The translations under genes and the position numbers were made by a program. This document shows positions 7,248 to 14,419 of a stretch of 29,325 nt of DNA, piece after piece (the stretch's first letter is position 1; each line of letters starts with the position of its first letter). A model generated the notes under the pieces. That model saw only the letters and a program-made list of their open reading frames with translations. It did not search any database and was not told the DNA's origin. Source of the stretch: a virus; IMG/VR virus record IMGVR_UViG_3300025849_000154, positions 1-29,325 of that record. One strand, 5' to 3'.

Positions 7248-9473
7248 TTATTTATTTATTTTTGATAATGTACCAGAGTTATCGTAAGTTTTAAAATTTA
7301 ATTTCATATCATTACTTCTTTTAAATGGTACAGGTCTGTACTTATTTTTATTACAAGCCATTATAGCTAAACCAGAACTTATAGAAGCATCATGTTTAGT
7401 TCTGTTGTTTATGTTAAATATAGCCCAGTCTTCTAATGTTTTTTGAAAATATACATCTCCAAATCCTGTTTCTAATCTACCGACTTTATCTTCTATATAA
7501 GCTTCTATCGCGGCAGCGTGAGCTTGTTTAACATCTTCACTTGAGTTAGGTATTCCACCTATTTCCTTTTCAGTTGTAGATAATTTATTCCAAACTTTAT
7601 CAGGTCTATTTATTGAAAAACCTCTATAACCTCTTCTTTTAAAATAATATAATAACCTAGGTTTGTTATTTTCACAAAGTATTGGCATGCCATAAAATAC
7701 GCAAGCCATTAGCACGTCTTCAAAAAATATTTCCGCTGTTTGTGGTCTTGATATATATTCTAAAAAGAAATGATTAGGCGGTGAGTCTTCCATTGAAAAC
7801 TTTGTTAATCCATGTAGTGCTCCTTTAGAGCCGCGACCATCAACAGTACCGCTAATATCGTAAGAGTCACAGCCGAAAGCTCCAATATGCTCGTTACCTG
7901 GGTGTTTAGTTCCATTTTTTAATATTACGTTGTTTTGTAGGTTTTTATCAGGAATCCAAGTTATATTAAATCTACCTTGATTGTTTGGGTTAAATTCAAC
8001 TTGAGTATCTTTTACTCCATTAATCCATTGAAAATTACCACAACTAACAACTTTGTTTAAATTCATTTCTTGATTATAATCTATTTGCTCATAAATTTTT
8101 ACAAGATTAAATAAGCTATCTTTAGCTTCATCTCTAAAAGCATGAGCTTCAGATCTTGGAAATTGTCTATAATATTCATTTAAACTATCTTGATCGCTTT
8201 TTAATCCATCAACTTCGTTTTCCCAATGTTCGATAACTCCTGTTGTAATTTCAAAACCATCAACTCCTTTGATTGTATTTTTACCTCTAATGAAGACAGG
8301 TAGTCCATAAGTATCGATGAATCCTTCGTAGTTCCACTCCATAGGTATGAACAAGCTATAGAGTCCAGAAGACGTTTGTCCGTTTCTATTTCTTTTAGTA
8401 ACGTCAGAATTGTAGTATAATTTTTTGAAGTTGTCTCCACCTTTATCTAAAGCATTTGATGTTGAGCCCATCATACATTTACCTACGATTTTAGATCCCA
8501 GCCTCAATGTAGTTTTTGTAACCCTCCAATTATTTAATATATTATCAGGTCTTTCCCACTTACCACTTTCATCATGAGCTAGTAACTTTAGCTTTTCACC
8601 ATCATAAGAGTTGTCACCCGTGTTCTTCCAGTCAATAGTTGTGTCTAGTCCTTCTAGTTCTCTAAGTTGTTCATTCGACTCAAGCTTTCTTCTAGTAAGT
8701 TTCGATGCTGGAACTCTATAAGCCAGTTCAGTCTTCGGCCGGTCCATACCATCTTGAATAGGTTTAAAGAAGAATGGGTAGTTAACTGATATGGGTACAA
8801 CTTTATCCGTGAACATTTTTTTGGCATCTGCACCAGACTTGGAAAGTATTCCGAATCTAGCATCGGAAGATATTGTAGCTTGGTTGACAAGTTCTGAGCT
8901 TGACATAAAAGAGAATCCAGATCGTCTGTTTTTAAGGTAACACATTCCGTAACATCTTGTGTCGGCTTTGCAAGCTTCCCAAAATATGTAGAATAGTCTA
9001 TTTGACTCTCTATAGTCAGGTGCTCCAACGTCAATTTTTGACCATTGCAGGTACATGTAATGAGTGCCAGTAATGTAAGTAGCAACACCATTGTTATAAA
9101 AGTGAAATCCTTGTTCTCGTCTAGTAAATTCATTATCAATATAATCGTACCACTTTTCTTTAAATTCAGCTGGATATTCCTCCCAGTCAAACCTACTTTT
9201 AATCCTACTTAACTCTTTTGGATATTCGGCTTTTTCCCAGTATTGTTCCGCTTTTTCTTTGCTTCGTTTAAACGGTTCATCTGCTGCTGGTAAAGCAATC
9301 CTGAGATTTTGTATTTCAATGATTTGTCCAATTTTACCTGTTTTACTTATTACTATAAAATCATAATCAGAGTTATAGCCATACTCCCATTTTTTAAATC
9401 TATTGTTTTTAGCTAGTATCTTAGGATTTACAACGTCCTTAATTTCTTTCCAAAGCATTTGCTCGTAACTCAC
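7248..9473 (-). CDS. terL: Terminase large subunit (packaging ATPase/nuclease)
   Basis: 741 aa, GTG start overlapping the stop of the preceding gene by four bases (an in-frame ATG is codon 6). It packages DNA into proheads. A probable P-loop is LKNRRSGFSF at about 180-189 and a Walker B-like KLLAHDES at about 297-303 with Asp-Glu. MMGSTSN near 334-340 could be the coupling motif. The C-terminal nuclease is suggested by an Asp in GCDSYDISG (about 530), acidic ENN in CENNKPRLLYY (about 600), and Asp-695 in KHDASISSG, the three acidic positions of RNase-H-like terminase nucleases. The P-loop lacks the usual GK(S/T), having GFS. The length exceeds the 400-600 aa of many TerL proteins. The residues GTHYMYLQWSKIDVG resemble crAss-like TerL from memory. 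Confidence 0.8.
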   Translation of the reverse strand: MSYEQMLWKEIKDVVNPKILAKNNRFKKWEYGYNSDYDFIVISKTGKIGQIIEIQNLRIALPAADEPFKRSKEKAEQYWEKAEYPKELSRIKSRFDWEEYPAEFKEKWYDYIDNEFTRREQGFHFYNNGVATYITGTHYMYLQWSKIDVGAPDYRESNRLFYIFWEACKADTRCYGMCYLKNRRSGFSFMSSSELVNQATISSDARFGILSKSGADAKKMFTDKVVPISVNYPFFFKPIQDGMDRPKTELAYRVPASKLTRRKLESNEQLRELEGLDTTIDWKNTGDNSYDGEKLKLLAHDESGKWERPDNILNNWRVTKTTLRLGSKIVGKCMMGSTSNALDKGGDNFKKLYYNSDVTKRNRNGQTSSGLYSLFIPMEWNYEGFIDTYGLPVFIRGKNTIKGVDGFEITTGVIEHWENEVDGLKSDQDSLNEYYRQFPRSEAHAFRDEAKDSLFNLVKIYEQIDYNQEMNLNKVVSCGNFQWINGVKDTQVEFNPNNQGRFNITWIPDKNLQNNVILKNGTKHPGNEHIGAFGCDSYDISGTVDGRGSKGALHGLTKFSMEDSPPNHFFLEYISRPQTAEIFFEDVLMACVFYGMPILCENNKPRLLYYFKRRGYRGFSINRPDKVWNKLSTTEKEIGGIPNSSEDVKQAHAAAIEAYIEDKVGRLETGFGDVYFQKTLEDWAIFNINNRTKHDASISSGLAIMACNKNKYRPVPFKRSNDMKLNFKTYDNSGTLSKINK

Positions 9474-9742
9474 TTACTTCTCCCTTCTGCAAACTTAAAT
9501 ACTCTTTCTTTTTTTTCTTCTTTAGGTTTGCCTTCTAATAAGTTCTTTTCTTCCTCTATCCTGTTTAATATTTCAAAAGCATCAAATATAGCTAACTTTT
9601 TTGTAGCAGCAGCGTTTTTTAACCTGTCAGCTGTAACATCTTCACCAGTATCTACTATAGGTTCTTTAGCTACTTTAATTAATTCCTTAACTGCTAATTG
9701 CCCAGCTTGGATTATATTCTTTTTCGTTTCCTTGATATTCAT
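9470..9742 (-). CDS. Small terminase candidate (TerS-like)
   Basis: 90 aa, nearly all predicted helical, with a Lys-rich start, a central segment DRLKNAAATKKLAIFDAFEI and a Glu/Lys-rich end. It lies immediately upstream of terL with a four-base overlap, the usual place for the DNA-recognition subunit of the terminase. Small terminases are short helical proteins that form rings and bind packaging sites. I see no classical helix-turn-helix signature, so the call rests on position, size and helicity. The start lies 56 bases inside the 3' end of the upstream gene, an unusually long overlap, and there is no later Met in the frame. Confidence 0.5.
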   Translation of the reverse strand: MNIKETKKNIIQAGQLAVKELIKVAKEPIVDTGEDVTADRLKNAAATKKLAIFDAFEILNRIEEEKNLLEGKPKEEKKERVFKFAEGRSK

Positions 9743-10280
9743 GAGTTAAAGCTATATCATTAGATTTCATACAATACAAACGTTCATTACCTATTATAAA
9801 TTCAAACTCTGAATTTGGCGTGAACGTTATAAGTGCCCCAGGTTTTATTCCTATGGCTTCTAAAGAGCTATTTGAATATTTTAGTATTCCAGTATTAACT
9901 TGCTCCTTATTGTTTATTAAAATGTCTTTATTTAAAATTGGCTTTACAAAGCAGTAATCTAAATGGCTTTTGTCATTATATAAATATATTTGACTTGGCG
10001 AACAGAAGTATAGATTATCTTTAAAAAAAGTAGCACTATTACGCTCTTTTCCTTTTTGATCATACCATCTTCTAAATACATTATGATGTATATAAACTAC
10101 GTCTTTAGGTCTTACGCCAGTGTCAAAAGCGGCAGGTGTAGAAACAACAACCGCTTTTTTACTGACAAATCTATGATCTTCAATATTAGTATTAATGATA
10201 AGAGTTTTATCATCTACTTTTCTTATATTGTCATACCTTTCATTAAAAGGTTTAACAATAAAATTATATAAAGATCTCAT
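9687..10280 (-). CDS. Tandem GroES-like (cpn10-fold) protein, putative
   Basis: 197 aa, starting at ATG 10280, which overlaps the previous stop as TAATG. An upstream ATG at 10337 gives 19 extra residues but lies deep in the previous gene. Two halves look alike and like co-chaperonin 10: about residues 5-100 (YNFIVKPFNER, AVVVSTPAAFDTGVRPKDVVYIHH, ending IYLY) and about 104-183 (CFVKPI, VNTGILKY, GIKPGALITFTPNSEFEF, LYCMKSNDIAL). Both follow the cpn10 order FIVKP..., gain of a V/G turn, GD-like x-x-V-x-F, then a final strand ending in dI-hydrophobic. The central GD is replaced by KD and GA. The mobile-loop motif is not obvious, so a chaperonin partner role is uncertain. The separate groES at 15.6 kb is a normal single domain. 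Confidence 0.5.
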   Translation of the reverse strand: MRSLYNFIVKPFNERYDNIRKVDDKTLIINTNIEDHRFVSKKAVVVSTPAAFDTGVRPKDVVYIHHNVFRRWYDQKGKERNSATFFKDNLYFCSPSQIYLYNDKSHLDYCFVKPILNKDILINNKEQVNTGILKYSNSSLEAIGIKPGALITFTPNSEFEFIIGNERLYCMKSNDIALTHEYQGNEKEYNPSWAISS

Positions 10281-10507
10281 TAATAATTTAAGTCGTACTC
10301 TACAGAGACAGCCATATTGCCATTGAATTTTTTCCAAGGCAATACTTCATTGTTTTTACTTATAAAGATATTATAAGAACTATCTTTATCATCAAACAAT
10401 ATGTCAGTTATAGTATGTCCACCATAAACTTCTTGACCAGTAGAATAGTGCATAGCATCATTCTTGTAATCAGAACCAATACTTATTTTTCTGATTATTT
10501 TAGACAT
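10280..10507 (-). CDS. Small conserved-looking phage protein, 75 aa
   Basis: The protein begins MSKIIRKISIGSDYKNDAMHYSTGQ and ends with acidic and aromatic residues (VSVEYDLNY). It is mixed alpha/beta with no membrane segment. It overlaps both neighbours by TAATG stop-start junctions, so it is translationally coupled between the coiled-coil protein and the cpn10-like protein. The style of DYKxDAMHYxxGQ resembles small uncharacterised proteins of marine phages, but no function can be given. Confidence 0.6.
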   Translation of the reverse strand: MSKIIRKISIGSDYKNDAMHYSTGQEVYGGHTITDILFDDKDSSYNIFISKNNEVLPWKKFNGNMAVSVEYDLNY

Positions 10508-10758
10508 TACTTTACTGCTTCTAAAGTTTCTATTGGTGTTACCTCACCAGTTTCTAAGTTAATGTTAACTGATCCGTATTTCTTTTCTAGCTTTGTTTTT
10601 TGTTCTTCTAAACCTTCATTTAGCATACCAACTTCATGAAGTAAAGCGTGCTTTTTAGATTCTAAAGATCCAATACTAGTTATTAAGTTATTTAACTTTT
10701 GGTGTGGTTCAACTAAACTTTCTAATTCTTTTTTAGTTATTTTTTTTGCTTTTGCCAT
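10507..10758 (-). CDS. Small coiled-coil protein, 83 aa
   Basis: A basic start (MAKAKKITKKELESLVEPHQ) is followed by a long helix with heptad-like spacing from about residue 15 to 60 (KLNNLITSIGSLESKKHALL, then VGMLNEGLEEQKTKLEKKYG), and a short extended tail, VNINLETGEV. This is a coiled coil capped by a small beta segment. Proteins of this build occur beside packaging genes in marine phages, but the role is unknown. The start is preceded by a CAAAAA and TAAAA repeat leader of 45 bases, so it is probably well translated. It couples downstream by TAATG to the 75-aa gene. Confidence 0.65.
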   Translation of the reverse strand: MAKAKKITKKELESLVEPHQKLNNLITSIGSLESKKHALLHEVGMLNEGLEEQKTKLEKKYGSVNINLETGEVTPIETLEAVK

Positions 10759-10803
10759 TTTATTTTATTTTATTTAATTTAATTGTTTGTTTTTGTTTTT
10801 GTT

Positions 10804-11160
10804 TTAATAATATGCTATTATATCTGCAGCAGTAGTTCCACTAGTACCGTCTTTACCGTATATCTTTTTAACAAGTATAGGCATAAAAGTACCAGCAGGT
10901 ACACCTACAAATTTAACAGCAGCGCTATCCCCTTCTAGTAGTACTTTAACATTACCAGTACTGCCTACATATAAGCAAGCTCCTCTTCTTAACACAGCAA
11001 CTTCATCAGCTGCAGGTGCAGGTAGCACATCTTGAGCTACGTCGTTTTTACCAGTTCCACTTGCTATTGTTATAATATTAGCAGAGTGTGCAAATCGTCT
11101 TGGCTCAGCTGCCATGTTACCTTCTAATCCAGCAATATCTATTTCTATTGATCCAGCCAT
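10804..11160 (-). CDS. Beta-rich small virion protein, 118 aa
   Basis: Glycine/alanine/valine-rich and probably all beta: SANIITIASGTG, EVAVLRRGACLYVGSTGNV, AVKFVGVPAGTFMPILVKKI, ending in GTTAADIIAYY. The order (aLyVGstGnv, then a segment fVgvPaGtfmPi, then a terminal TTA-ad-I) resembles the spike-base or baseplate protein family known from gene transfer agents (RCAP_Rcc01079 type), though I could not search it. It sits two bases downstream of the holin candidate and belongs to the same transcript. A tail-spike base, fibre adaptor or decoration protein is plausible. No signal peptide or membrane segment is visible. Confidence 0.55.
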   Translation of the reverse strand: MAGSIEIDIAGLEGNMAAEPRRFAHSANIITIASGTGKNDVAQDVLPAPAADEVAVLRRGACLYVGSTGNVKVLLEGDSAAVKFVGVPAGTFMPILVKKIYGKDGTSGTTAADIIAYY

Positions 11161-11162
11161 TT

Positions 11163-11612
11163 TTATTTATTTATTTTTGTTATTTTTTCAGCACCACGAC
11201 TTCCGAAGTATGCTACGTAAACTGTTACCAGTAATGTTTTTAATAAGTTTATCCATGACTCATCTACGTCAAATTGTAAATGAAATGAATCTACAGCCAT
11301 CATGAATATTGATGATACTGTTAAAAATACTAAAGCTAAAGGTCTTGTATTTTTACTAAGCCAAGAGTCTGACTTCATATCAGCTCTCCACCTACTAGAT
11401 ACCTCTTTTAACTCTTGCATGTCTTGACTTATAAGCATCATAGCTTGCTCTTTGTCAACCGCCTTAATCTTATTATCACTTGATATAATATTTTTTACAA
11501 CACCTAGTGTTCCTTGATTAGGCAATACGTCGCCTATTGCATCTAATACCTTAGGTGCTTTAGCAGCTAAAAAAGCTCCTATTTTAGTTTCTTTAAATGT
11601 TTTTTTAGACAT
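11163..11612 (-). CDS. Holin candidate of the gene-transfer-agent 3TM type
   Basis: 149 aa. It has a mostly helical N-terminal region, then SSRWRADMKSDSWLSKNTRP at 72-91 followed by one hydrophobic helix at about 91-108 (PLALVFLTVSSIFMMAVD) and a second at about 121-136 (INLLKTLLVTVYVAYF), ending in a basic tail. The pattern W-R-x-D, S-D-x-W-L-S-x-x-x-R-P before the first helix is what I recall for the GTA-release holin family (GTA_holin_3TM). Holins make holes in the inner membrane so that endolysin can reach peptidoglycan. The amidase lies 2.2 kb away in the same transcript, not adjacent. It overlaps the 418-aa gene by eight bases. Confidence 0.6.
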   Translation of the reverse strand: MSKKTFKETKIGAFLAAKAPKVLDAIGDVLPNQGTLGVVKNIISSDNKIKAVDKEQAMMLISQDMQELKEVSSRWRADMKSDSWLSKNTRPLALVFLTVSSIFMMAVDSFHLQFDVDESWINLLKTLLVTVYVAYFGSRGAEKITKINK

Positions 11613-12861
11613 TACTTAGCTTGTTTTTTAGAAAATCTCTATTTTTTGAAGCAGCAGTAGATTTTCCAGCTGTAGCTCTTTGTTGTTGCTTTCTTTTTCC
11701 TAACAAGCTAGTTGTAATTTTAGCTCCAATTTGTTTACCTTTTGAAACCCTACCACTTGTATTTTCAGCCTGTCTAAACCTTTGTCTAGCATTTTTATTT
11801 TTTCTACTTTCAGCAGCTTTCCTTCTATCACTCAAACCTATTTTAGTTTGTCTAAGTTTGTCTTTTTGATAAGACTTTAATTGTTTTCTTTCAGCTCTTG
11901 TTTCAGCTCCCATTTCTTTAGCAAAATCTTTATTGCCTTGCCTAACTTTAGCTAATTGCTCTTTTCTATAATCTTTAGAATTAGATTTTACTGTTTTATC
12001 AATAGCAGATCTTCTATTCTTAGCATCTTTTTCAGCATTTTTTTCAGCTAATTTCTTTTTGTCACCCTTTGCAAACATTTTATTTATCATGCTTCCTGGA
12101 GGGCCATCATTTTCAAAAGAGCCAGTACACGCATCTGGATTATCCTTAGTACATAGACCATCGCCAGGAGGGTTGCCTCCGCCTGGTGGATTTGAAGGTG
12201 GTGGATTATCATCTTTAGGACGTTTTATTTTTTCCTCATAAGAACTATAAGTGCTAGGTGTTATAGTTTTAACACCTTTAATGCTTAGATTTCCACCAGA
12301 GTTATAATCTAGTCTTACAGCTCTTCTCCCTGGTATAGTACCAATATCACCATCATTTTTCTTGCCCGGATTATTTTTAGGTGGATTTTCTTTGTTCCAT
12401 TTATTAATATATTCATTATATTGAGGAAAATCCATATCTTTAAACTGCTCTCCTCTATTTTCAAAAGCTTCTTTTCTTGATCTTAACGGCTTAACGAAAG
12501 GTTTATCACTACCTTCTTCAGAACTTGGCTTTTCAACTGAAGGTGGTTTAAAATCTACCTTAGGACCAAAGTAACCTATGGTAGGCTTAACCTCTGCACC
12601 TACGTTAGCTGATATTTCAGCAGCTTCAGTTACCTTGTAAGTAGTAGGTCCTTGAACTTCTTTAGATTTCTTCTTTGTTCCGTCTGCCAATACTGTTCTC
12701 TTCTTGATCGTTTTCTTCCCAGTCTTTTTATTGACTTTTACTTTTACTTTTTCCTTAGGCTCTCCATCATTAAATATACTTTGATCTCCAGCTACTAAAC
12801 CAGTTTTCTGCATGCTATCGTAAGCTCCTGAGTTGCTATTACTACCTAATTTATATGCCAT
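11605..12861 (-). CDS. Disordered lysine/arginine-rich protein, 418 aa
   Basis: Low-complexity and very basic overall, built in blocks. Residues about 35-70 are Lys/Val repeats (EKVKVKVNKKTGKKTIKK). About 95-235 are Pro/Lys/Asn-rich with a PPSNPPGGGNPPG turn. A short CTKDNPDACTG segment with two Cys follows at about 238-248. From 265 to the end the protein is helical and Arg/Lys-rich with repeated RK, KN and AE. No membrane segment, signal peptide or catalytic motif is visible. Placement among other short basic proteins in the virion region suggests an internal or DNA-associated virion component. That is inferred only from charge. Confidence 0.6.
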   Translation of the reverse strand: MAYKLGSNSNSGAYDSMQKTGLVAGDQSIFNDGEPKEKVKVKVNKKTGKKTIKKRTVLADGTKKKSKEVQGPTTYKVTEAAEISANVGAEVKPTIGYFGPKVDFKPPSVEKPSSEEGSDKPFVKPLRSRKEAFENRGEQFKDMDFPQYNEYINKWNKENPPKNNPGKKNDGDIGTIPGRRAVRLDYNSGGNLSIKGVKTITPSTYSSYEEKIKRPKDDNPPPSNPPGGGNPPGDGLCTKDNPDACTGSFENDGPPGSMINKMFAKGDKKKLAEKNAEKDAKNRRSAIDKTVKSNSKDYRKEQLAKVRQGNKDFAKEMGAETRAERKQLKSYQKDKLRQTKIGLSDRRKAAESRKNKNARQRFRQAENTSGRVSKGKQIGAKITTSLLGKRKQQQRATAGKSTAASKNRDFLKNKLSNV

Positions 12862-12866
12862 AACTT

Positions 12867-13061
12867 TTACTTTTTATTTTTACAACCAAAGTTTTTAGCA
12901 TAATTAGCCATTTTAACTACATCTGAAGAATACTTTTTCTTTGATCTCATTACTTTATTTGCGGCTTTACAGTTGTCAACACCAGGCATATTTTTCTCTA
13001 CCCAGGCTGTAAACTTGCCTTCATTTTTTTTATCTATTTCTGGAAACTCTTCTTTAGCCAT
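12867..13061 (-). CDS. Small basic protein with two cysteines, 64 aa
   Basis: Helical, charged, with segments KFTAWVEKNMPGVDNC and KYSSDVVKMANYAKNFGCK. Cysteines at about 31 and 60 could pair. It ends in KNKK and resembles no family I know. Its start block (AAAATAAAGTTATGGC) is nearly the same as that of the 418-aa gene just downstream and the 82-aa gene just upstream, so the three share a duplicated translation leader. It sits in a run of small basic proteins. Confidence 0.6.
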   Translation of the reverse strand: MAKEEFPEIDKKNEGKFTAWVEKNMPGVDNCKAANKVMRSKKKYSSDVVKMANYAKNFGCKNKK

Positions 13062-13071
13062 AACTTTATTT

Positions 13072-13320
13072 TTATCCTTTTTCCTTGTCTAAAGGATCAG
13101 TTTTTGGGTCAGTTTTAATTTTATCTTTATCTTCTTTCTTTATCCCTGGCTTACGTATTTTAATGCACTTAAACTTTTTTTCACCAGGATTTTTAGATTT
13201 TTTCTTTTTCGAGGGGTTTTCTCCGTAAGAACTATCTTCTTCATTTGGGTCTATCTCTACTCTTCTATAGCCTTCTCCGCAAGGACGTTCTTTTTTCTTT
13301 TCTTTTCTTTTTGTTGCCAT
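13072..13320 (-). CDS. Small basic protein, 82 aa
   Basis: Begins MATKRKEKKKERPCGEGYRR, contains an acidic patch (DPNEEDSSYGENPS) and then KKKKSKNPGEKKFKC and an end of alternating Lys/Asp. A longer frame upstream exists to 13401, but it runs back across the neighbouring 47-aa gene; ATG 13320 has the repeated AAAATAAAGTTATGGC leader and is preferred. Two Cys, no membrane segment, and largely disordered. Function unknown; it belongs with the lysine-rich cluster. Confidence 0.6.
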   Translation of the reverse strand: MATKRKEKKKERPCGEGYRRVEIDPNEEDSSYGENPSKKKKSKNPGEKKFKCIKIRKPGIKKEDKDKIKTDPKTDPLDKEKG

Positions 13321-13324
13321 AACT

Positions 13325-13468
13325 TTATTTTTTATAAGGAAAATTTTTATTGAACCAGTCTTTACTATTAATACATCCACAACCACCAGGTATAGTATCA
13401 ACTAATTTTTTTATACCTGTAGCTCTAGTAAATTTTTCTATCGAATCTCCTAATCCTTTAGATTTCAT
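13325..13468 (-). CDS. Small cysteine-containing protein, 47 aa
   Basis: Begins MKSKGLGDSIEKFTRATGIK, then KLVDTIPGGCGCINSKDWFN and ends in KNFPYKK. A helix (residues 6-25) leads to a CxC pair (Cys30, Cys32), a Trp/Phe patch and a basic tail. The DSIxxFTxxTGIKKLVD...CGC pattern resembles short proteins I recall from marine phage structural regions. It fits exactly between its neighbours (three and one bases apart), a strong sign that the frame is real despite its size. Function unknown. Confidence 0.65.
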   Translation of the reverse strand: MKSKGLGDSIEKFTRATGIKKLVDTIPGGCGCINSKDWFNKNFPYKK

Positions 13469-13469
13469 T

Positions 13470-13844
13470 TTAGTATTTTGTTTTACTTTTCTTTACAGAT
13501 CTAGATCCTTTGCTTTTAACAACTTCTTTTCTGGTTTTTACTCCTTTTTTCTTTTTTTCTACTACTTTAGTTGTTGCTTTTTTACCGTCTTTTACAAACT
13601 TTGTTTTAGACTTATATTTTCCACCTTCACTAGCACCTGTTTTACCACTCATTTTAGCAGTTTGCTTTGTTTTTTTCTTAACAACACCAAGTCTTGCTTC
13701 TTTTGCAGATTTAGGACCTTTTTGCTTTGTTTTTTTAGTTTGTTTAGAAGCATATTTATCTCCTTTTTTAAATACATTTTTAGTAGATGCATCTGAAGTT
13801 TTAGTTTTTTTAACTTCTCTTTTTTTCTTTGTTTTGTCTGGCAT
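13470..13844 (-). CDS. Very lysine-rich protein, 124 aa
   Basis: About one third Lys, with Thr, Ser and Arg and hardly any hydrophobic residues (KKTKQKGPKSAKEARLG, ending VKKSKTKY). Such a polymer-like composition is typical of DNA-condensing, histone-tail-like or capsid-internal proteins. It is not a classical HU/IHF protein: no HU/IHF DNA-binding loop is seen. A same-strand shadow frame overlaps it and was not counted. It lies directly downstream of the amidase gene in the transcript. Confidence that it is translated is fair; the role is inferred only from charge. Confidence 0.6.
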   Translation of the reverse strand: MPDKTKKKREVKKTKTSDASTKNVFKKGDKYASKQTKKTKQKGPKSAKEARLGVVKKKTKQTAKMSGKTGASEGGKYKSKTKFVKDGKKATTKVVEKKKKGVKTRKEVVKSKGSRSVKKSKTKY

Positions 13845-13853
13845 GATAATTTA

Positions 13854-14267
13854 TTATAAATGTTTATATTCTTCTGTCGCATCAAAGCTTGGACAAGCTT
13901 TATTAGCAAATTCATTGTGTGAATAAATAGTAGAAAGCGGAAACATCGCCATTAGCGTTTTAAGGACATGTAACAAGCTTTCTTTTTGTTTTGGTGTTCT
14001 TGTATCTTTCGGTGTCTTACCATCAGCCTCGACGCCTCCGCAATAACAAACCCCTATAGAATTTTTATTGTGCCCCTTTGTGTGAGCCCCTGATCTATCT
14101 ATATCTCTTCCTTTCCATATCTTACCATTAATGTCAATGTAGAAATGATAGCCTATGTCTGACCATCCACGACCTTCAACGTGCCACTTTTTTATAGTAT
14201 CAACTGATATGTCTTGACCTTCTCTTGTAGCAGAGCAATGTATAATAATTTCGTTTATGCTTCTCAT
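13854..14267 (-). CDS. N-acetylmuramoyl-L-alanine amidase (T7 lysozyme type endolysin)
   Basis: 137 aa. It cleaves the bond between N-acetylmuramic acid and L-alanine in peptidoglycan. Like T7 lysozyme it keeps the zinc ligands: His10 (IIIHCSAT), His117 and Cys125 in SHNEFANKACPSFD. The spacing His-8-Cys and Lys123 between them match the T7 pattern (His122, Lys128, Cys130). Tyr40 in GYHFY and the segment GxGWxDIGYHF also fit. No signal peptide, so release needs a holin. It starts inside the last codons of the one-helix membrane gene by an ATGA overlap, pointing to a lysis pair. T7 lysozyme also inhibits T7 RNA polymerase; that is interesting given the T7-like promoters, but the enzyme sequence here does not prove that role. 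Confidence 0.85.
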   Translation of the reverse strand: MRSINEIIIHCSATREGQDISVDTIKKWHVEGRGWSDIGYHFYIDINGKIWKGRDIDRSGAHTKGHNKNSIGVCYCGGVEADGKTPKDTRTPKQKESLLHVLKTLMAMFPLSTIYSHNEFANKACPSFDATEEYKHL

Positions 14268-14419
14268 TTTTTACCTTTTAATAAATACCACTTGTGAGCA
14301 GTATAACCTAAAGTAGTTAATAACAATAGTATAGACAATACAGGCTCTAGCCATCCTAAACTAACTACAGTAGCTGAAGTTATGTTAAGGCAATATAATT
14401 TTAAATCTTCTAAACCCAT
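14264..14419 (-). CDS. One-helix membrane protein, lysis accessory candidate
   Basis: 51 aa, MGLEDLKLYCLNITSATVVS followed by one hydrophobic helix (LGWLEPVLSILLLLTTLGY) and a basic tail HKWYLLKGKK. The stop codon overlaps the amidase start (ATGA). Short membrane proteins directly before an amidase are often class II or III holins, antiholins or spanin-like partners, so this is a lysis candidate. One helix and small size resemble T7 gp17.5 only loosely. The other candidate holin (11163-11612) has two helices and a recognisable pattern, and the two may cooperate or antagonise. Confidence 0.6.
   Translation of the reverse strand: MGLEDLKLYCLNITSATVVSLGWLEPVLSILLLLTTLGYTAHKWYLLKGKK

Noticed and set aside
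8201-8440. 79-codon minus-strand frame inside terL
   Set aside because: Shadow of terL in another frame, with no leader or coupling to neighbours.
8654-9190. 178-codon minus-strand frame inside terL
   Set aside because: It lies wholly within the large terminase in another frame; terL has family motifs throughout, and this product is low in structure and unlike any neighbour.
10281-10337. Upstream start giving 216 aa for the cpn10-like gene
   Set aside because: The extra residues run back through the 75-aa gene; ATG 10280 gives the TAATG coupling seen elsewhere.
13649-13915. 88-codon minus-strand frame over the 124-aa gene and the amidase end
   Set aside because: It crosses the end of a well-supported amidase gene and is a frame-shifted reading of Lys-rich sequence.
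13350-13926. Long plus-strand frames opposite the lysine-rich genes
   Set aside because: The Phe/Ser/Leu-rich products are the reverse-complement reading of AAA/AAG-rich codons and have no plus-strand leaders.
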